64,000 bases of DNA from Ustilaginoidea virens (lineage: Eukaryota; Ascomycota; Sordariomycetes; Hypocreales; Clavicipitaceae), in contig NC_057318.1 of the NCBI RefSeq assembly GCF_000687475.1, positions 2,666,001-2,730,000 on the forward strand. The letters are read 5' to 3'. The translations under genes were made by a program, and so were the position numbers. This document shows positions 11,158 to 23,992 of the stretch, piece by piece. Positions within the stretch are counted from its first letter, which is position 1. Every line of letters starts with the position of its first letter. The notes under the pieces are model-generated. The model saw nothing but the letters and a program-made list of their open reading frames with translations. It searched no databases and was not told the origin of the DNA.

Positions 11158-12310
11158 ATGCGGAAGCGACCTACTACTATTATAATTAAAGAATCGATAA
11201 AAGAGCTTTAGGATTATATCCCCTTAGTAATATTAGGATAAATGCGAGAAATTATAGAAATTATAGCTAATACGGCTTACGGTAAGGCTACCCTAGACCC
11301 TATTAGCACCTTTACTAATATAATTTTAAAGACTATCAAAAAAGCTATTAAATCGGCCCTCTAGGATATCCCGAAATAGGCATTAGCTACTACTTAAGCA
11401 AATATCGCGGCATAAGGATATACTGCTACTGCTATACTACCCTAATATACTATCGCTCCCCTCCTGGTCCCGCTATATATCTATAGGGAGATTTTAATTA
11501 AAGGCAATAGTATTAATAAGGTCTTATACAACTGAATACTAGTCGAAATTATAGATACTATTAATAGAGCAACTATTAGGAATACTACAGTTATAGTATA
11601 TAAGCTATATAGCGGCGATACTATCGTTACCTTTATAGAAGAAGTAGCAAAAAGTCTTATCGCCGATATAACCTAGGTCCGACCCGCTTTTAGGTAGGAG
11701 GCAGAACTAAACCAATACTTATTTAGCTTTATTATTAAGAGTTTCCCTACTAGCAATATAGTTAATATCGCAACTAAAGAAATCTATTGAAACCTTATTA
11801 AAGCGAATAGCGAAGGCTTTATTAAAGCCTCCCCCTACCGCCCGCGCGGGACCTTTATATAGGCGCCTTTAATTATAGGCGTAAATTCTATCGATCTTAC
11901 TAATAAGCTTTATAAGTCTAGTATTATCTATTAGGTAGAGATATTTAAAGCTGAACCTTATAATAACGTCTTATACCTAAAATAATGCTATAATTGCTTT
12001 AAATTCGGATATATCGCTGCCTACTATATAGTAGCCCTGCGGTGTAACTAATATAGTATAGAAAGGCACCTAGAAAGGGAGTAGGCCTGCCTAATAATCT
12101 CTTATAGATAAAAGGAGTTATACTTTAACTATAAAGGACTATATCCAGTATAATCTTACTTCTATAGAACCTTAAATAAGTAGTAAGAGTCTACTAAGAA
12201 TTCTTAAATAAGCCGATTTAGGCTTTTTATAGCACCCCCTATAATATCTATAAATACTACCCATATCGTAAAGTAGAACTAACGCTAAATAGCTAATGCT
12301 TTGCCCCTAG
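11158..12310 (+). pseudogene. LINE ORF1 (gag-like RNA-binding protein with CCHC knuckles), degenerate
   Basis: The frame starts MRKRPTT at 11158 and runs about 380 codons with many RIP-type stops. LINE ORF1 proteins bind element RNA to form the transposition particle. Recognisable in this copy are an early PREI-like segment, a middle segment matching the Gag-like domain of fungal Tad1 elements, and two zinc-knuckle remnants at about 11980-12095. The first begins C-Y-N-C-F-K-F-G; its His now reads Tyr and the last Cys is lost. The second keeps the R-C-N start and the H-L-E-R-E part. Loss of Cys and His fits G-to-A change on this strand. Not functional. Confidence 0.75.
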
Positions 12311-15259
12311 TGGAACCTATCGAGTATATTATATTAAAAGGATCCTCCCTATATAAATATTGCTGCCGCCTTAGATTAAGCCAAGGGGGCTCTGCCTTTA
12401 AAGGAGCATTTAATGCCAGACTAAACTATACTTTTACTGCATTTTTATAACTAGCCTTAATATTAGGATAGATTAGGCCCCTATCGGCCTTAGAGTTTGC
12501 ACCTACTCTAGCCTTAATATCTGATTTTACCGTAACTACTAATATACTGCTGCTACCAACTCTTATATATTTATCCGTATAATATTAGTCTTCTACTAGA
12601 ATATATAGAAGAAAACCTCCTTTATACGAATAGCGCTTTACTATTAAAGCGAACCTAATATTATAGCGATTTAAGAATTTATTATGCCTAGCCGAGCCCC
12701 GCCGAGCTTAAGCTTTAGTAAGTATATACTAATAGTATATTGCGGATAAGCGGCGATATATATCTATAAGCGGTATAGTCCTAGTATATAGACTATTAAG
12801 AAGGGACCTAATTAGTATAGGGTCTGCCTCTTTAAAACCGATATTTACTCTATTTACTCCTTAGGCTATAAATATAATTAGATTACCCCCCTTATAGACC
12901 TTATAGGGCTCTTACCTTAGCCCTAAAGCGCATTCATTAAAGACTTTAATATATACTATCCCCTATAGGATAGCCTAAATAGAACTTTACCTAGTATTAA
13001 TACCCTTTTTAACCTTATAATATAATAGAGATTTAGCCTTATAACCCCTTACGGCGAAATTATATAGTAAGCGCTAAATAAAAGAAATAGTACTATCGAC
13101 TATACCTAAATTATATAAGACCTTACTATTAAGTATCTCGGTAGTATAAACCTTACCGGATTTAATTATATCCTATAGCTTATCTATATCGATACTAGCA
13201 ACCTATATACTGCTTAAGCCCCCCCGAAAAATAGCTAAAAGTCTTTCGACCGATATTTTATTTAGGCAGAAGCTAAAAACCGCCTTATGCCTATTGCTAC
13301 TATAGCCCTATTTAGCTCCTCTAAAGAAATAGATATATATACTAAATAGCTTATTTACTAACTTAAAGAGATTATAGATATTATAGCCCTAAAGAAAACC
13401 CCTAGAGCCCCTACTATAGAACTATAGTAGAATAACTATACTAAAATAGCTACTATCGCTATAAAGAAAGTATATTAGAAGTAAGTATTATACTATACCC
13501 CCGAAAACTATAGGGCCGCCTAGGATATAAGAGCTACCTAAACCTAAGTTATATAAAAAAAGAGATAATACTCCTAAAGAGAGGCATTAAAGAAAGCTAT
13601 AGTATAGAATACAGACCTTTAGTCCTTAAAATAATAAGCTAGATTATATAGTAGCCTCCCCCCTAAGTCTAGGGAGATCCTATTACTTAAGTATACCGGC
13701 CTTAGTTACCTTTTAGTAACTATATATAGCGAAAAAGTATAGGTCCTCGCTTAATATTTCTTCCCCTAGTCTTATATAATATTTAAAGATATACTAGACC
13801 CGACCTTCCTTTAGCTTACTAATATAAAGTTCCCACTATATAAGAGATTTATATACGAAAAAGTCTATACCGCCCTTTACTATATAGTTAGTTAAAAGGT
13901 CCTAAGACTAAATAGGCTACCTATAGGATTCTTTAAGGTATATAGCCCCCCTTTAATTATAGCTTTTACCTATCTTTTTAATAAGTTATATTACACTAGG
14001 TATTACTCGGCCTAATTTTAGGAGGCTTATATAATTATACTAAGAAAGCTGGGAAAAAAACTAAAAGAATACTCTAAAGTAAGAGGCTAGAGATTAATAT
14101 TTTTATTTAATCTAATTAGTAAAGTCTTAGAAGTTATAGTAGTATACTAGCTTACTACTACTTTTAAAAAGGGTAACTTATTTTTAGATCTTTAGATAGG
14201 AAATAAAGTTAGTTATTCTATAAATATAGCCTTTAGTACTCTTATAGAAATAGTTTATATAGTATAGCACTATAATAAGATTGCCTTACTCTTTTAGCTC
14301 GATATATCTATAGCTTTTAATATAGTAAACTATATTCGACTTATCTACCTACTATTAGAAAAGGGACTACTACTATAAATCGCGGTATAGGTCTATAGCT
14401 TTACCGCCTTTTGTATATGCAAATCTACTTTAAAGGCAAATTAACTAATAATTTACCTATTAATACTAGGGTTTTATAAGGGTCCCCCCTCTCCTTTATC
14501 CTTTTTTTAGTCTATATTATACTACTTTATAAAAGGCTTAAAGAAGTAGCCTCTATTATTACCCTTAGGTTTATAGATAATATTAATATTATAGTATATA
14601 GGAGGAATATAGGGGAGACCTAAGCCCTACTCGAAAAGGCATAGAAGATCTATAATAAATAGTCTAAATAAGCCAGGCTTAATTTTAACCTAAGGAAGAG
14701 TAAGTTTATCTATTTTATATACGCCTATAAGGCAGATAAGATACCGGTCCGACTTAAGACTATAATGATCTAGCTAAAGTAGTATACTTACTTCCTAAGG
14801 GTCGAGATCTACTATAAACTTTAATAGCATAAATACTGCGTAAAGATAGCTAAAAAGCTTAAGCGGTAGTAATTCGCCTTTATAGTAATAACAGCCTCTA
14901 TATAGGGATATTAATATCGGGAGGCCTAATTAGCCTATATATAGGTTATTTACACTACTATCGCCTTTAGCATAAAAGTTTAGTATACCCCTACTGCCTT
15001 TAGCGGGGTAGTAAAAAGTATTATAAAATCGCTAATTATAGAATAATTATCTTACCTTCGAATTATTATTAAGGCCTTTAAGGCTATACCAATAGATATC
15101 CTTAAGATTAAAGCGGTTATACTACCTATCGATTTATACCTAAACTATATTTACTAGCGATTTTTAGAAAGAATAGTAAAGATTAAGATAGCTAAGCGAA
15201 TTAACTGTACTTCTACTATAGTAGCAGCGATACTCTAATGCTATTAGTAGAGTGATTAT

Positions 15260-16029
15260 TGTTAAAATCCTATAGTAGCCTACTAGGCTGCTGGCCTAAT
15301 GCCCTATTGGCCTACTAACCTTCTGGCCTTTATACCGCCTCTTGGACTTATGGTAGTCTTACCTTAGGCCTTTGCCTTTTACCTTAAGGATTTTCAGTGG
15401 ATTATTTACTGTATATCAAGTAAGGTAGGCCTTGTTAAAAAGGTGTGGCATTGCTAAATTAGCGTGGTGGCCCACTAGCATGGCCTACTAGTTTGGTAGC
15501 TAATCCACTAGTGTGGTAGTTAGTCACTAGCGTGGTGGCTAGTCCACTAGTGTGGTAGCTAGTATACTAGCGTGGTGGTTAGTCTACTAGCGTAATGGCT
15601 AGTTGCTAGTGCGGTGGTTAGGGTGGTTGGAAAGGCCGGATATAGTGGGTTTGCTGACGTATCATATACGTGGCATAGCGAGCATTACGGGGAGCTTTCT
15701 TACTGGCTACTTTGGATGCCTGGGCCCACCCCTCCTTCGTGTATATATAGGATAGCTTTCCCCCTTCTTTCTAGATAGTAGAAGGGTAGCACAATCGAAC
15801 CTGTTAATGCACTACATGCTTCTTAACTTCCACCTTCCCTGCGTTATTCTGGTTATCTTATATTTGCCTTGCCTTTACACTTGCCCTGCTTTATAGCACT
15901 TGTATAGTCGTAGGACTTAGTGAAGAATCTAGTATTTATACTAAGATTAAGTCACAGGTCGCAGACAGTCTCATGCCATTTAGCTAGCTAGTAAGGCTTT
16001 GCTTTATAGTGACCTTTAGAATTGCAATA
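15260..16029 (+). repeat. 5' LTR of Copia-A (770 bp)
   Basis: Matches the 3' LTR and the two solo LTRs in the window. It contains a block of imperfect tandem repeats of about 20 bp (core CTAGTGTGGTGGCTAGT, 15460-15620). Downstream is a TATA-like box (GTATATATAG, 15741-15750) followed by a pyrimidine-rich stretch, probably the promoter. The end AATTGCAATA is fixed by the target duplications of three insertions. Confidence 0.93.
15741..15750 (+). promoter_or_regulatory. TATA-like box of the Copia-A LTR
   Basis: GTATATATAG lies about 290 bp before the LTR end and is followed by a C/T-rich tract. It is kept in the 3' LTR and in both solo LTRs despite RIP elsewhere. It is the best promoter candidate in the LTR; the transcription start was not determined. 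Confidence 0.55.
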
Positions 16030-16044
16030 GGTTATGAGCCCGGG
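16030..16044 (+). other. Copia-A primer-binding site (initiator tRNA-Met anticodon arm)
   Basis: Directly after the 5' LTR comes GGTTATGAGCCCGGG. The first 12 bases are complementary to GGGCTCATAACC, the anticodon loop and stem of eukaryotic initiator tRNA-Met. Priming from such an internal tRNA fragment is known for Drosophila copia and related elements. There is no TGG match to a tRNA 3' end here. Confidence 0.8.
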
Positions 16045-16773
16045 TTTTTACTTCTTTGTTTTTACCCTACCTTTTTTGTATTCACCTCTTAGTCTCTTTT
16101 GCTTATTAGTACTACTAATATAGCTATCCTTTGGTATCTTTGGCTTACCCTTATTAACTTTGGCTTACCTATTATTACCTTTGGCTTACCCTTTGTTACC
16201 TACGGCATTACCCTGCGGCAATCAACGGCGTACCTAACGGCAACTTACGGCGTAACCTTACGGCACTTTTAGCGTAACCTTATGTTATTTTCGGAGTAAC
16301 CTACGGCACCTACGGATTTTATAGTGTGATATCTACCACACTATACCACTGTATAACTGTTTTACACCTAGTGCACGACACCTACTGCACTGTACGGCAC
16401 CTGTTATATTCTTCCACTTATAACACTTTTGGTACGGCACTTACGGCACCTTTTATATTACGGCACCTACGGCACCTACGGCACCTACGGCACCCACGGC
16501 ACCCACGGCACTTACGGCACCTTTATATTACGGCACCTATAAGCACCTTGAACACCAACGCTATAATCCGGACTTGCACAACGCCTACGGCATCTGTGCT
16601 TTTATACTGAGACCTACCGCTATATTCTGCGGTTACCTTTTATAGTAGGCTACTCGCCACTATATTTACTAGCTGTCCAGCTAGTTACTCGACTATTTTG
16701 CTAGCTATTTAGCTGGTTATTCATCTGTTCTTACAGCTATTAGCATCATTTTTAACGACTTTTAACCACTATA
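16045..16773 (+). other. Copia-A leader with short tandem repeats
   Basis: A 730-bp leader lies between the primer site and the gag ATG. It contains several repeat types: TTTGGCTTACC-like units at about 16130-16195 and a nine-base unit ACGGCACCT repeated about seven times at 16460-16521. A 94-codon open frame across it translates to repeated RHL triplets and is a product of the repeat, not a gene. Confidence 0.7.
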
Positions 16774-19627
16774 ATGGCACAGTCTAGGCCTTCCACTTAT
16801 AAGGCCATTTTGGATTCCGACTCTAAAGCTGACCTTACTGTACAACTACAGCAGGATATGGACGATATAAAGTCCCAGATGAAAACCCTAACTATCCTTA
16901 TACAAGGCCTAGTTAGTAGGCAAAATAGTAACGTTTCTACTATTACAACTAGCAAGAAACTAGTAGAGGCTACTAGCCCTACTACCACTAATGCCGCTTC
17001 TACTAATAATAGCAAGAATAATTCTACTAATAATAGGAAAAAGAAGCAGCAACAGAAGAAGAAATAGGACTCCAGCAGCAATCAGCAAGATGTTGAGGCC
17101 TTTATTATAGGCAACTATAATACCCAGGATACTAATATATCTTATTCTTCTTCTACTATATCCCCTGATACTTAGCCTCTAGCTATAAGTTATAATGCTA
17201 AATCAGGTAGTAGGACCCCGAAGGATGCTCTCTTTTACAATACAGGCTCCACTTGTCATATTATTAATGATAAGAAGCATTTCACTACTTTTCACCATTT
17301 TGAGAAGGGTGATAAGCTGTAATTACTACTGGTGGTAGCCCTATTTCCCCTACTGGTTGGGGCACGGCACGATTTACTGTGCTACAGGGCATTAATCCTA
17401 CCAAATGGGGTATTATAGAGCTCAAGAATGCCCTATATATTCCTACCTTGGATATTAACATTATTAGCGGTGTAAAGCACTATGCCGCTAAAGGGGTACT
17501 AATTAAAAATCAGCTTTAGTCAGCAAGCCGTAAATGCATCGGCATTTTTAACTTTGAAAAATACAGCTTTTTCCTTCCACAGAAAGGAATAGACACACCA
17601 CTGCTACATCAACCATATAGCCATTATACTACTAATAGTATAGTAGTAGAGGTCCCCAGCCCTACTAACCCTGCTGATTATAGTGATTCTGAAAATACCA
17701 TTATTACCCCCGTTCCTATTACTGCGACTAGTAAGGAACCTGTAGAGGCTACTAGCCCTACTACTAACTCTCCTGCTATTACGACTGACGAAGAACCCGC
17801 TATTACGACTAGCAAAGAGCCCGCTATTATAAATAGCGAAGACCCTGTAGAGGTTACTAACCCTACCACGCCTATACAGACTGGTACTACCAGTTCTCCT
17901 GCCCCTATAGCTGCTGATACAGAATATCAGAAGCTATTATAATTAGCCGGCATTTGGCATGTACGGCTAGGGCATATAGGTATTCAGCTACTTAAAAAGA
18001 CCTGTGCTAATACCCCTAGTCTTCCTAACCTTAATAAGGTTAAAGATACTGATTTTCGCTGCCTGGCCTGTATACAGGCTAAGAAGGTTAGGAGACCTTC
18101 TAAAGATGCGATACCTGATCCAGCTAAATGCCTGAATATTATAGAAGGTGATACTTTTGCTATATCACCTATGCCGTATAACAAACGAACTATTGCCCTT
18201 ATAGTAGTGGACAGAAAATCCCGATTCCGCTGGCTTTACTTACTGCCTAATAGGGAAGGCACCGTTATATTTAAAGCATTACAGAGCTTTATATAGAGCC
18301 TATAGGTCAGATATAGTAAAACGCCCGTTGAATTCTACTATGATGGTGGAAATGAAATCAATAAAATGCTTAGTGATTGGCTTATCAAACAGGGTATAGC
18401 TTTTAATACCCCTTGCCCCTATATTTACGAATAAAAGGGCCTAGCTGAGCGGTCTATTAGGGTTATAGCTGATAGGCTATGTGCTACTATGGCTTGGTTA
18501 AGGCTACCAACTAACCTCTGGTCTGCTATAATTACTGGCGTTGTTATGCTAGTAAATATAACAGCTGTTACTAACAGACCTTCTAGCCCCTATCAGGAGC
18601 TACTAAAGGATTACGACCAGATAACACCGGAGCACTATCCTGACCTTATTAACCTTAGGGCTATTGGAGCAGCTATTAAAGTGCTTATACCACACGAAAA
18701 GCGTGTAAAAAGCCGTAAATTAGCGCCCTGTACCGAGCCTGGTAGGCTCCTTGCCACTCTAGGTAATAATACTTACCTAGTCTATCTTCTAAAGAAGAAA
18801 GTTGTTACTAAAATAACTTTTATTACCTTTATTTATCAAAATGAAGGTATAGGCCCTATTTCTAATAGCCTAGAAGGAGACTTTCACAGAGGGCAAAATA
18901 CAGGTTCAAAGGGGGTATCTAGCAGAGAACCTGCTATTTTACTGGATGACCTAGAAAGCATTCCTGACCCCACTAACTCTACTAACCTTACTAATATTAC
19001 TAATACTAATGTTATACCGGATGACTTGGAAAGCATACCGGACCCTACTAATTTTATTAGCGTTACTAATGCTACTTTGGATGACCGTACTATACTACAG
19101 TCCCCGGCTACTGTAAAGGATGACCTTATAGATATCCTTACTAGCCTTACCCCTGCCGACCTTACTAGCCCTATTGGCCCTATTGGCCCTGTTGGCCCTA
19201 TTAGCCCTGCTAACCCTATTAGCCCTACCGACTTATTCCCTTAGGAAGGTAATACGTTATACCACCTGATATGGGATTCCTGCTATGCAGCTAAGCGTAA
19301 GCTAGCTAAAAAGGCCCCTGATGGTACGCCTAATAGCTGGAAGGATGTGCTGCGAAGCCCTGAAAAAGACCTTTAGATAAAGGCACTATTTAAGGAATTT
19401 GAGCAGCTTTTGGATACTAAAGTCTTCCAATTTATTCCTGAGTCTAGCGTTCCTATTGATAGGAAAATTATACGTAATAGGCCTGTTTTTCGGGTTAAAA
19501 AGGATGCTAATAATCAGCCTATAAAATATAAGACTAGATTAGTTGTTAAGGGCTTTATGTAAGTCGAAGGAAAGGATTTTCAGCATACTTATGCTTCTAC
19601 CTCTATCCCACCTATATGGAGAGTTAT

Positions 19628-20192
19628 TGTCAAACAAAAACGGTGGTTTTTGCGCCTGCTAAGATAATACAGTATGCGAAGGATAAAGGCAGTAGAATGG
19701 TAAAATCGCAGTAAGGTAAAAGTAACGGCACAGATAAGATACGAGACTAAGGCGTAGGGACAATCTGAATTAATTGTGCACTCTTGCTTATGTGCATACA
19801 TCCATACATTCCTCCCACTATTTAGGTAGGAATATCTAGGGATTTAAATACATAATATTCCAACATAGAACATCTCTAGTGAAATCAATCTGACGTGAAT
19901 GTCATGACCATACTGTGATATCATAGATATATGGCGAAATGTGCATTTGTAGTGCATCGAGATTTGCGACGATAAAGTGGTATAATCAATTTGTAATGCA
20001 TCATATGTTTGCGCGTGAGGGAATGTGTGTAAGTACTGGGTACTCAACTTTACTAGCAGCTGCCATATAAATATAAGTACTGAATACTTAATACCTTTCT
20101 CAATCTGATGATGCGGCGATGCGTAGAGATTATCGGCGATAGATATCCAAAAATAATAAAATAAAATAACAATAAATAATTTCCTTCTGACA
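19628..20192 (-). repeat. 3' LTR of Copia-B (565 bp)
   Basis: Perfect terminal inverted ends TGTCA...TGACA. It is preceded, in the element's sense, by the purine tract complementary to TACCCCCCTAG at 20193-20203. It contains a 67-codon minus-strand frame (19844-20047) that is repeated in the other LTR and is not considered a gene. Confidence 0.92.
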
Positions 20193-20257
20193 TACCCCCC
20201 TAGATAGGCTAGGATCTAGCTCTATCTAGCTAGTCGGTATCACTCTCGTTGGTATAG

Positions 20258-22720
20258 TTAAGGTGGTATGAGTAGTCGGTATAGGCACTTCTTAGTACCT
20301 AGAAAAAAGTTGCTGATAAAAGCTGTACTAGAAGTATTCTTACTAGCCAGCCTAGCTGACCTTCGTAGTGTAGGACTAGTCTCAGCACTTGCTTCAGAAG
20401 GTTGTGTGCAAGCTGGAGTAGGTGGCTGGACTGTAAGATGTTGTTGTTTACTAGGAACAGCTTGTTCACTAATAGGTATAGAAGTCGAAGGTAAGGTTAG
20501 GCTAGGTATAGAAGGCTGGGTAGTGGGAACAGGTATGACAGTAGTAGAAGGGTGAGATATATAGAGCTTATCTATATCCTCATACTCAGAAGCATTATCG
20601 ATATGTTGTAGTGGGTGTATCTTAAGTCGTTGTGGTATAGCGGTGGCTTTACTACTGTCAACGGTAACACTACGTATTTGTGTAATACCCCCCGAGCGTT
20701 CAGCTAGGCTATTTTATGCCGATGAATAAGGCGCTGTGACTTTATCCTCTATACCTAAGGATGTCTTATCGCGGTGACTTAGTCGGTTATGCCATATTGT
20801 AGCCGTAGCTTCCGAGGCAGACGCATTTTAGGTATCCTTCGAGATAGCCACTGCTGTAATGGTCGCTATAATGGGTTGAATGGGATAAGATGTTGTGTAT
20901 TGTGTAGCCGCAGAATTGTTGATTGACGGAGACATATTTTTATCTGGTATAGTAGGATCTTCCCTACTAATAATAGATGAAGGCGTTATATCCTCAGAGG
21001 TGATAGACGTGGAAGGGCAAGATACCGTAGTATCGTCAGAAAGGTAAGATACCGTAATATCCCCAGTGGTAGTAGTAGTGGTGGCAGTAGCAACAGCGAC
21101 TTCGCTATACTCTATAACCTGCTGGCCAAACATCCGGTTGGTATAAAATAAACGGTCCTTATTGTGTATAATCCAGCCAGTCTGTGAGTTCCAGTGGTAA
21201 TTCGCACGCATAAATCGCTCCAGGCTTGCCACATTGGTATGAAACGTCGGTATATATGCTACATATAGTAGCTCGAAGATGCCTTTATTAGTATTTAATC
21301 GCACTCTTCCATATCCTAATATAGAAGGATTGGATTTACTAGCAAATGCTGTTTCCGGTTCGATATTTGGAACGTAATCCAATAACCGGTCTTTATTGTT
21401 GGTGATGTGGGTATTGGAACCACTATCCAGTATCCAGGAATCTTTAAGTGGATAGGGTGTGGTCGAGAGAGATGCCTGTGGGCTAGCAATAGATAGGGAT
21501 GCCTGTGGGCTAGTAATAGATAGAGATGCCTGTGGGCTTGCCTGTGGGCTAGTAATAGTTATTGACAATATAGTCGGTTCGGGTTGCATAAGGTTGTATA
21601 ACGTATTACTATCCTTGCTAGCAAACGCACTTCCTAGTGATGTAAAAGGAGAGGGTAATTGTAACACAATAGGATTAATCGTGATTCCTTTCGCTTGCAA
21701 TGCTTTGATAACTATATCCTTAAAGCGCTGATCAGATGAAAACTTGGATTGGATTTTGTTAAGTATAGTGGTATTGGGCTTCTAATCCTTGGGCGCCTTT
21801 TGCTGATTTAAAACATAACAATCCTCCCAGCGATGAAAAAGGCCATAAACGTATGGTTGTTTAGGCTTGGTAATGTCAGTTGTTTTTTGTTGATTATTTT
21901 GTTGATTTTTATTGGTATCCATATCCTGGAAAGAAGTAAAGGCACCTTGTGCTCTTTGTTGTGTAGCAAACTCTTGCTCAAATAAATCACTGATATAATG
22001 ACCGTCGGGTATCTTCTTCTCCCATCCTTCTTTATTATTACATTGCTTTTCCTTGATTCTATTCTTCCAATAATTAGAAAAGGCTGGTTCAATAGATTCT
22101 ATAGCGTCGATAAAATCCTGGGTTGGTCGGAGTCCTTATGTATCTGGTAGGTTGATATTAATAGCTTCTGCAAAGACTTTCTTATAGGAAGTAATCCAGC
22201 TAGATATCTTAGTCCTATTAGGACTTCGCAGTATAGCTGTATAGCGCTGGCGGATATCTTTTTCATAGTCCCAAGTGGTAGGCTGCAAGCGTTATTTTAA
22301 CAGGTATAGCTGTGCGGCAATATCATTCTCCTGGCTTATAGTATCGTAGTAGTTGCCTATAGTTGCGATAATCTAGCGTTGGATATTGACGAGAGCCTTT
22401 TTCTTATCCTTATAATCCTGTAGGGCAGTCCTATAGATATTCGTCATATACTGCAACCTAGTAAAATCAGAATTATCGAGATCAAGGATAGAGGAAGCAT
22501 GAGGCTTGATAGTAGAAGCAGTAGGCTCAACGGGCTGTTATAAGGTAGGCCTATCTTGCACAGAAGGGTTAATATAGGCCCAGATATTTTCGTTGATAGC
22601 GAACTTCTCAATAATTAAGATCCATTTAAACCAGTCTTTACTGCCTAGCAGTTAGAAGTTTGCCGGGTTTCCTAGGTCGGTATTGGTAGCTATAGTAGAA
22701 TAGGTAGGAAGAATAGGTAG
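20258..22720 (-). pseudogene. Copia-B gag-protease-integrase fragment, RT deleted
   Basis: The frame runs leftwards from about 22720 (no clear ATG) to a stop at 20258-20260. Gag includes a segment KDWFKWI and a cysteine/histidine motif remnant (YGLFHRWEDCYVL near 21840). Protease shows ILDSGSNTHITN at about 21440-21405, with the catalytic DSG intact. GAG-pre-integrase ends WHNRLSHRD near 20780. Only about 13 codons later comes PYSSA-stop-NSLAERS, the end of the integrase core, so the DDE core is missing. After a Pro/Ser/Thr-rich linker the frame stops with no RT or RNase H. The 290-codon stretch 20828-21700 is uninterrupted, the longest in the repeat block. Confidence 0.85.
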
Positions 22721-23460
22721 AAAGGAAGGATAGGTAGGATAAGTAAGATAGGTAAGATAGATAGGAAAGAATAATAATAGGAAAGAATAATAACCTAGCC
22801 TTAGTCAAAGAAAATCCAACGGAATAAAAAGTCTAAGTAAATCCAAAAGGCAAAATAGTCCTAGTAAATAGTCCTAGGCAAAAGGGGTTAATTATCCAGT
22901 CACAATATACCATACTTATGGTCTTCCGGCCTTAGTAGTCAAAAGTCGCTTGCCGGCTTCTTAAGTTAGAAGAAATGTTTCGTATAGGCAAATGTATCGG
23001 CACTACTGCGTTCTTTTGGGCTGTGCCTTGCACTAGCAATTTGTATGGCAGCACGGGTGCCTTAGCAGAACTTTTGCTCGAGGCTGATTTCTTTATCGGA
23101 AAGAATATTTAATCGTAGAAAATCATCTGGCAAGATAGCGACGATATAATAGAAGGTGCGCAGGTAAGTAGTCGGTATGCCTATTGCGCGGCGAAGGTCG
23201 GAATATAGTGACAGAATTTGCGCGATTGTGCAGGTTTGCACGCTATTTATCACGCGTTTATACGGTCCTAGTAATAATATTAGCACAGAGGTATAAGAAA
23301 TATAGTAGCAAGAAAAGATTAATATTATATAGAATGCGTAATTACGCTCTTGCAAACCTATGCACAGCTGCGTGCAGCTGGCAATAAATGCACGCGAATA
23401 ATAGTCTGAGAGAAATCGATAGGATAAAATAGATAGAATAAAGCGATTTACCGGGTATAA

Positions 23461-23474
23461 ACCGGGCTTATAAC
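23461..23474 (-). other. Copia-B primer-binding site (initiator tRNA-Met type)
   Basis: On the minus strand, directly after the 5' LTR, the sequence is GTTATAAGCCCGGT. It equals the Copia-A primer site apart from one G-to-A change, so both families appear to use an internal fragment of initiator tRNA-Met. Confidence 0.72.
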
Positions 23475-23535
23475 TATCAAATAAAAACGGTGGTTTTTGC
23501 GCCTGCTAAGATAATGCAGTATGCGAAGGATAAAG

Positions 23536-23730
23536 TGTTAGAATGCATAGGGAAAATGCGATAATGCTTGATTGAAGGAACCAAGTCCTCTCTAAGAGAC
23601 TTGTGTTCCCAGCTATTTATAGTAGGATAGGGGGTACCCCTAAGGGCTTACTGATCTAGGGAGAACTTGGTATATCCACCCTCGGATATAACCGATATCT
23701 ACATTATAGATAGCCAATTTCCCTCCGACA
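23536..23730 (-). repeat. 3' LTR of Copia-C (195 bp)
   Basis: TGTTAGAATG...CTCCGACA on the plus strand. It differs from the other LTR at about twelve positions, every one a C/T or G/A transition. Confidence 0.92.
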
Positions 23731-23740
23731 CACCCCTTTA

Positions 23741-23992
23741 GGATGTGCTTTCTCAAGGATATCCTGCTATATAGCTAAATTCAGTGCAAAGCAAGATAAT
23801 AAGTAGAAATATCAATCTACTTAAAATGATGTGCGCAAAATAACGGTGCCGTTATTGAACAGGCTACCTATACAGGGGTAAATAGGCCCAATAGCATACA
23901 TACAAAGTACGAAAACAGTAATAAACCGTAGATTCCAATTTTCTATAGGAAACAAGTGCAGCTATTAAAAAAACCCGTTTTAATCTGATTTT
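23741..23992 (-). other. Copia-C 3' untranslated region
   Basis: About 250 bp between the end of pol and the purine tract. AT-rich, no recognisable frame or motif. Confidence 0.5.

Noticed and set aside
15460..15620. Regularly spaced short repeats resembling a CRISPR array
   Set aside because: Imperfect tandem units with no unique spacers, within a eukaryotic LTR, repeated in all four LTRs.
16326..16610. 94-codon plus-strand ORF
   Set aside because: Its sequence is mostly repeated RHL triplets from the ACGGCACCT array in the Copia-A leader; no protein character.
16797..17081. 94-codon minus-strand ORF
   Set aside because: Lies antisense to the Copia-A gag start; low-complexity Leu/Val/Cys runs mirror the Asn/Lys-rich gag.
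19844..20047. 67-codon minus-strand ORF, also at 29519-29722, looking like a repeated small gene
   Set aside because: Both copies lie within the Copia-B LTRs and differ by a single residue because the LTRs are nearly identical; no start context or family likeness.
20268..20555. 95-codon plus-strand ORF
   Set aside because: Antisense to the Pro/Ser/Thr-rich linker of Copia-B pol.
21808..22092. 94-codon minus-strand ORF
   Set aside because: Out of phase with the real Copia-B gag frame, which runs through the same bases and connects to 20828-21700.
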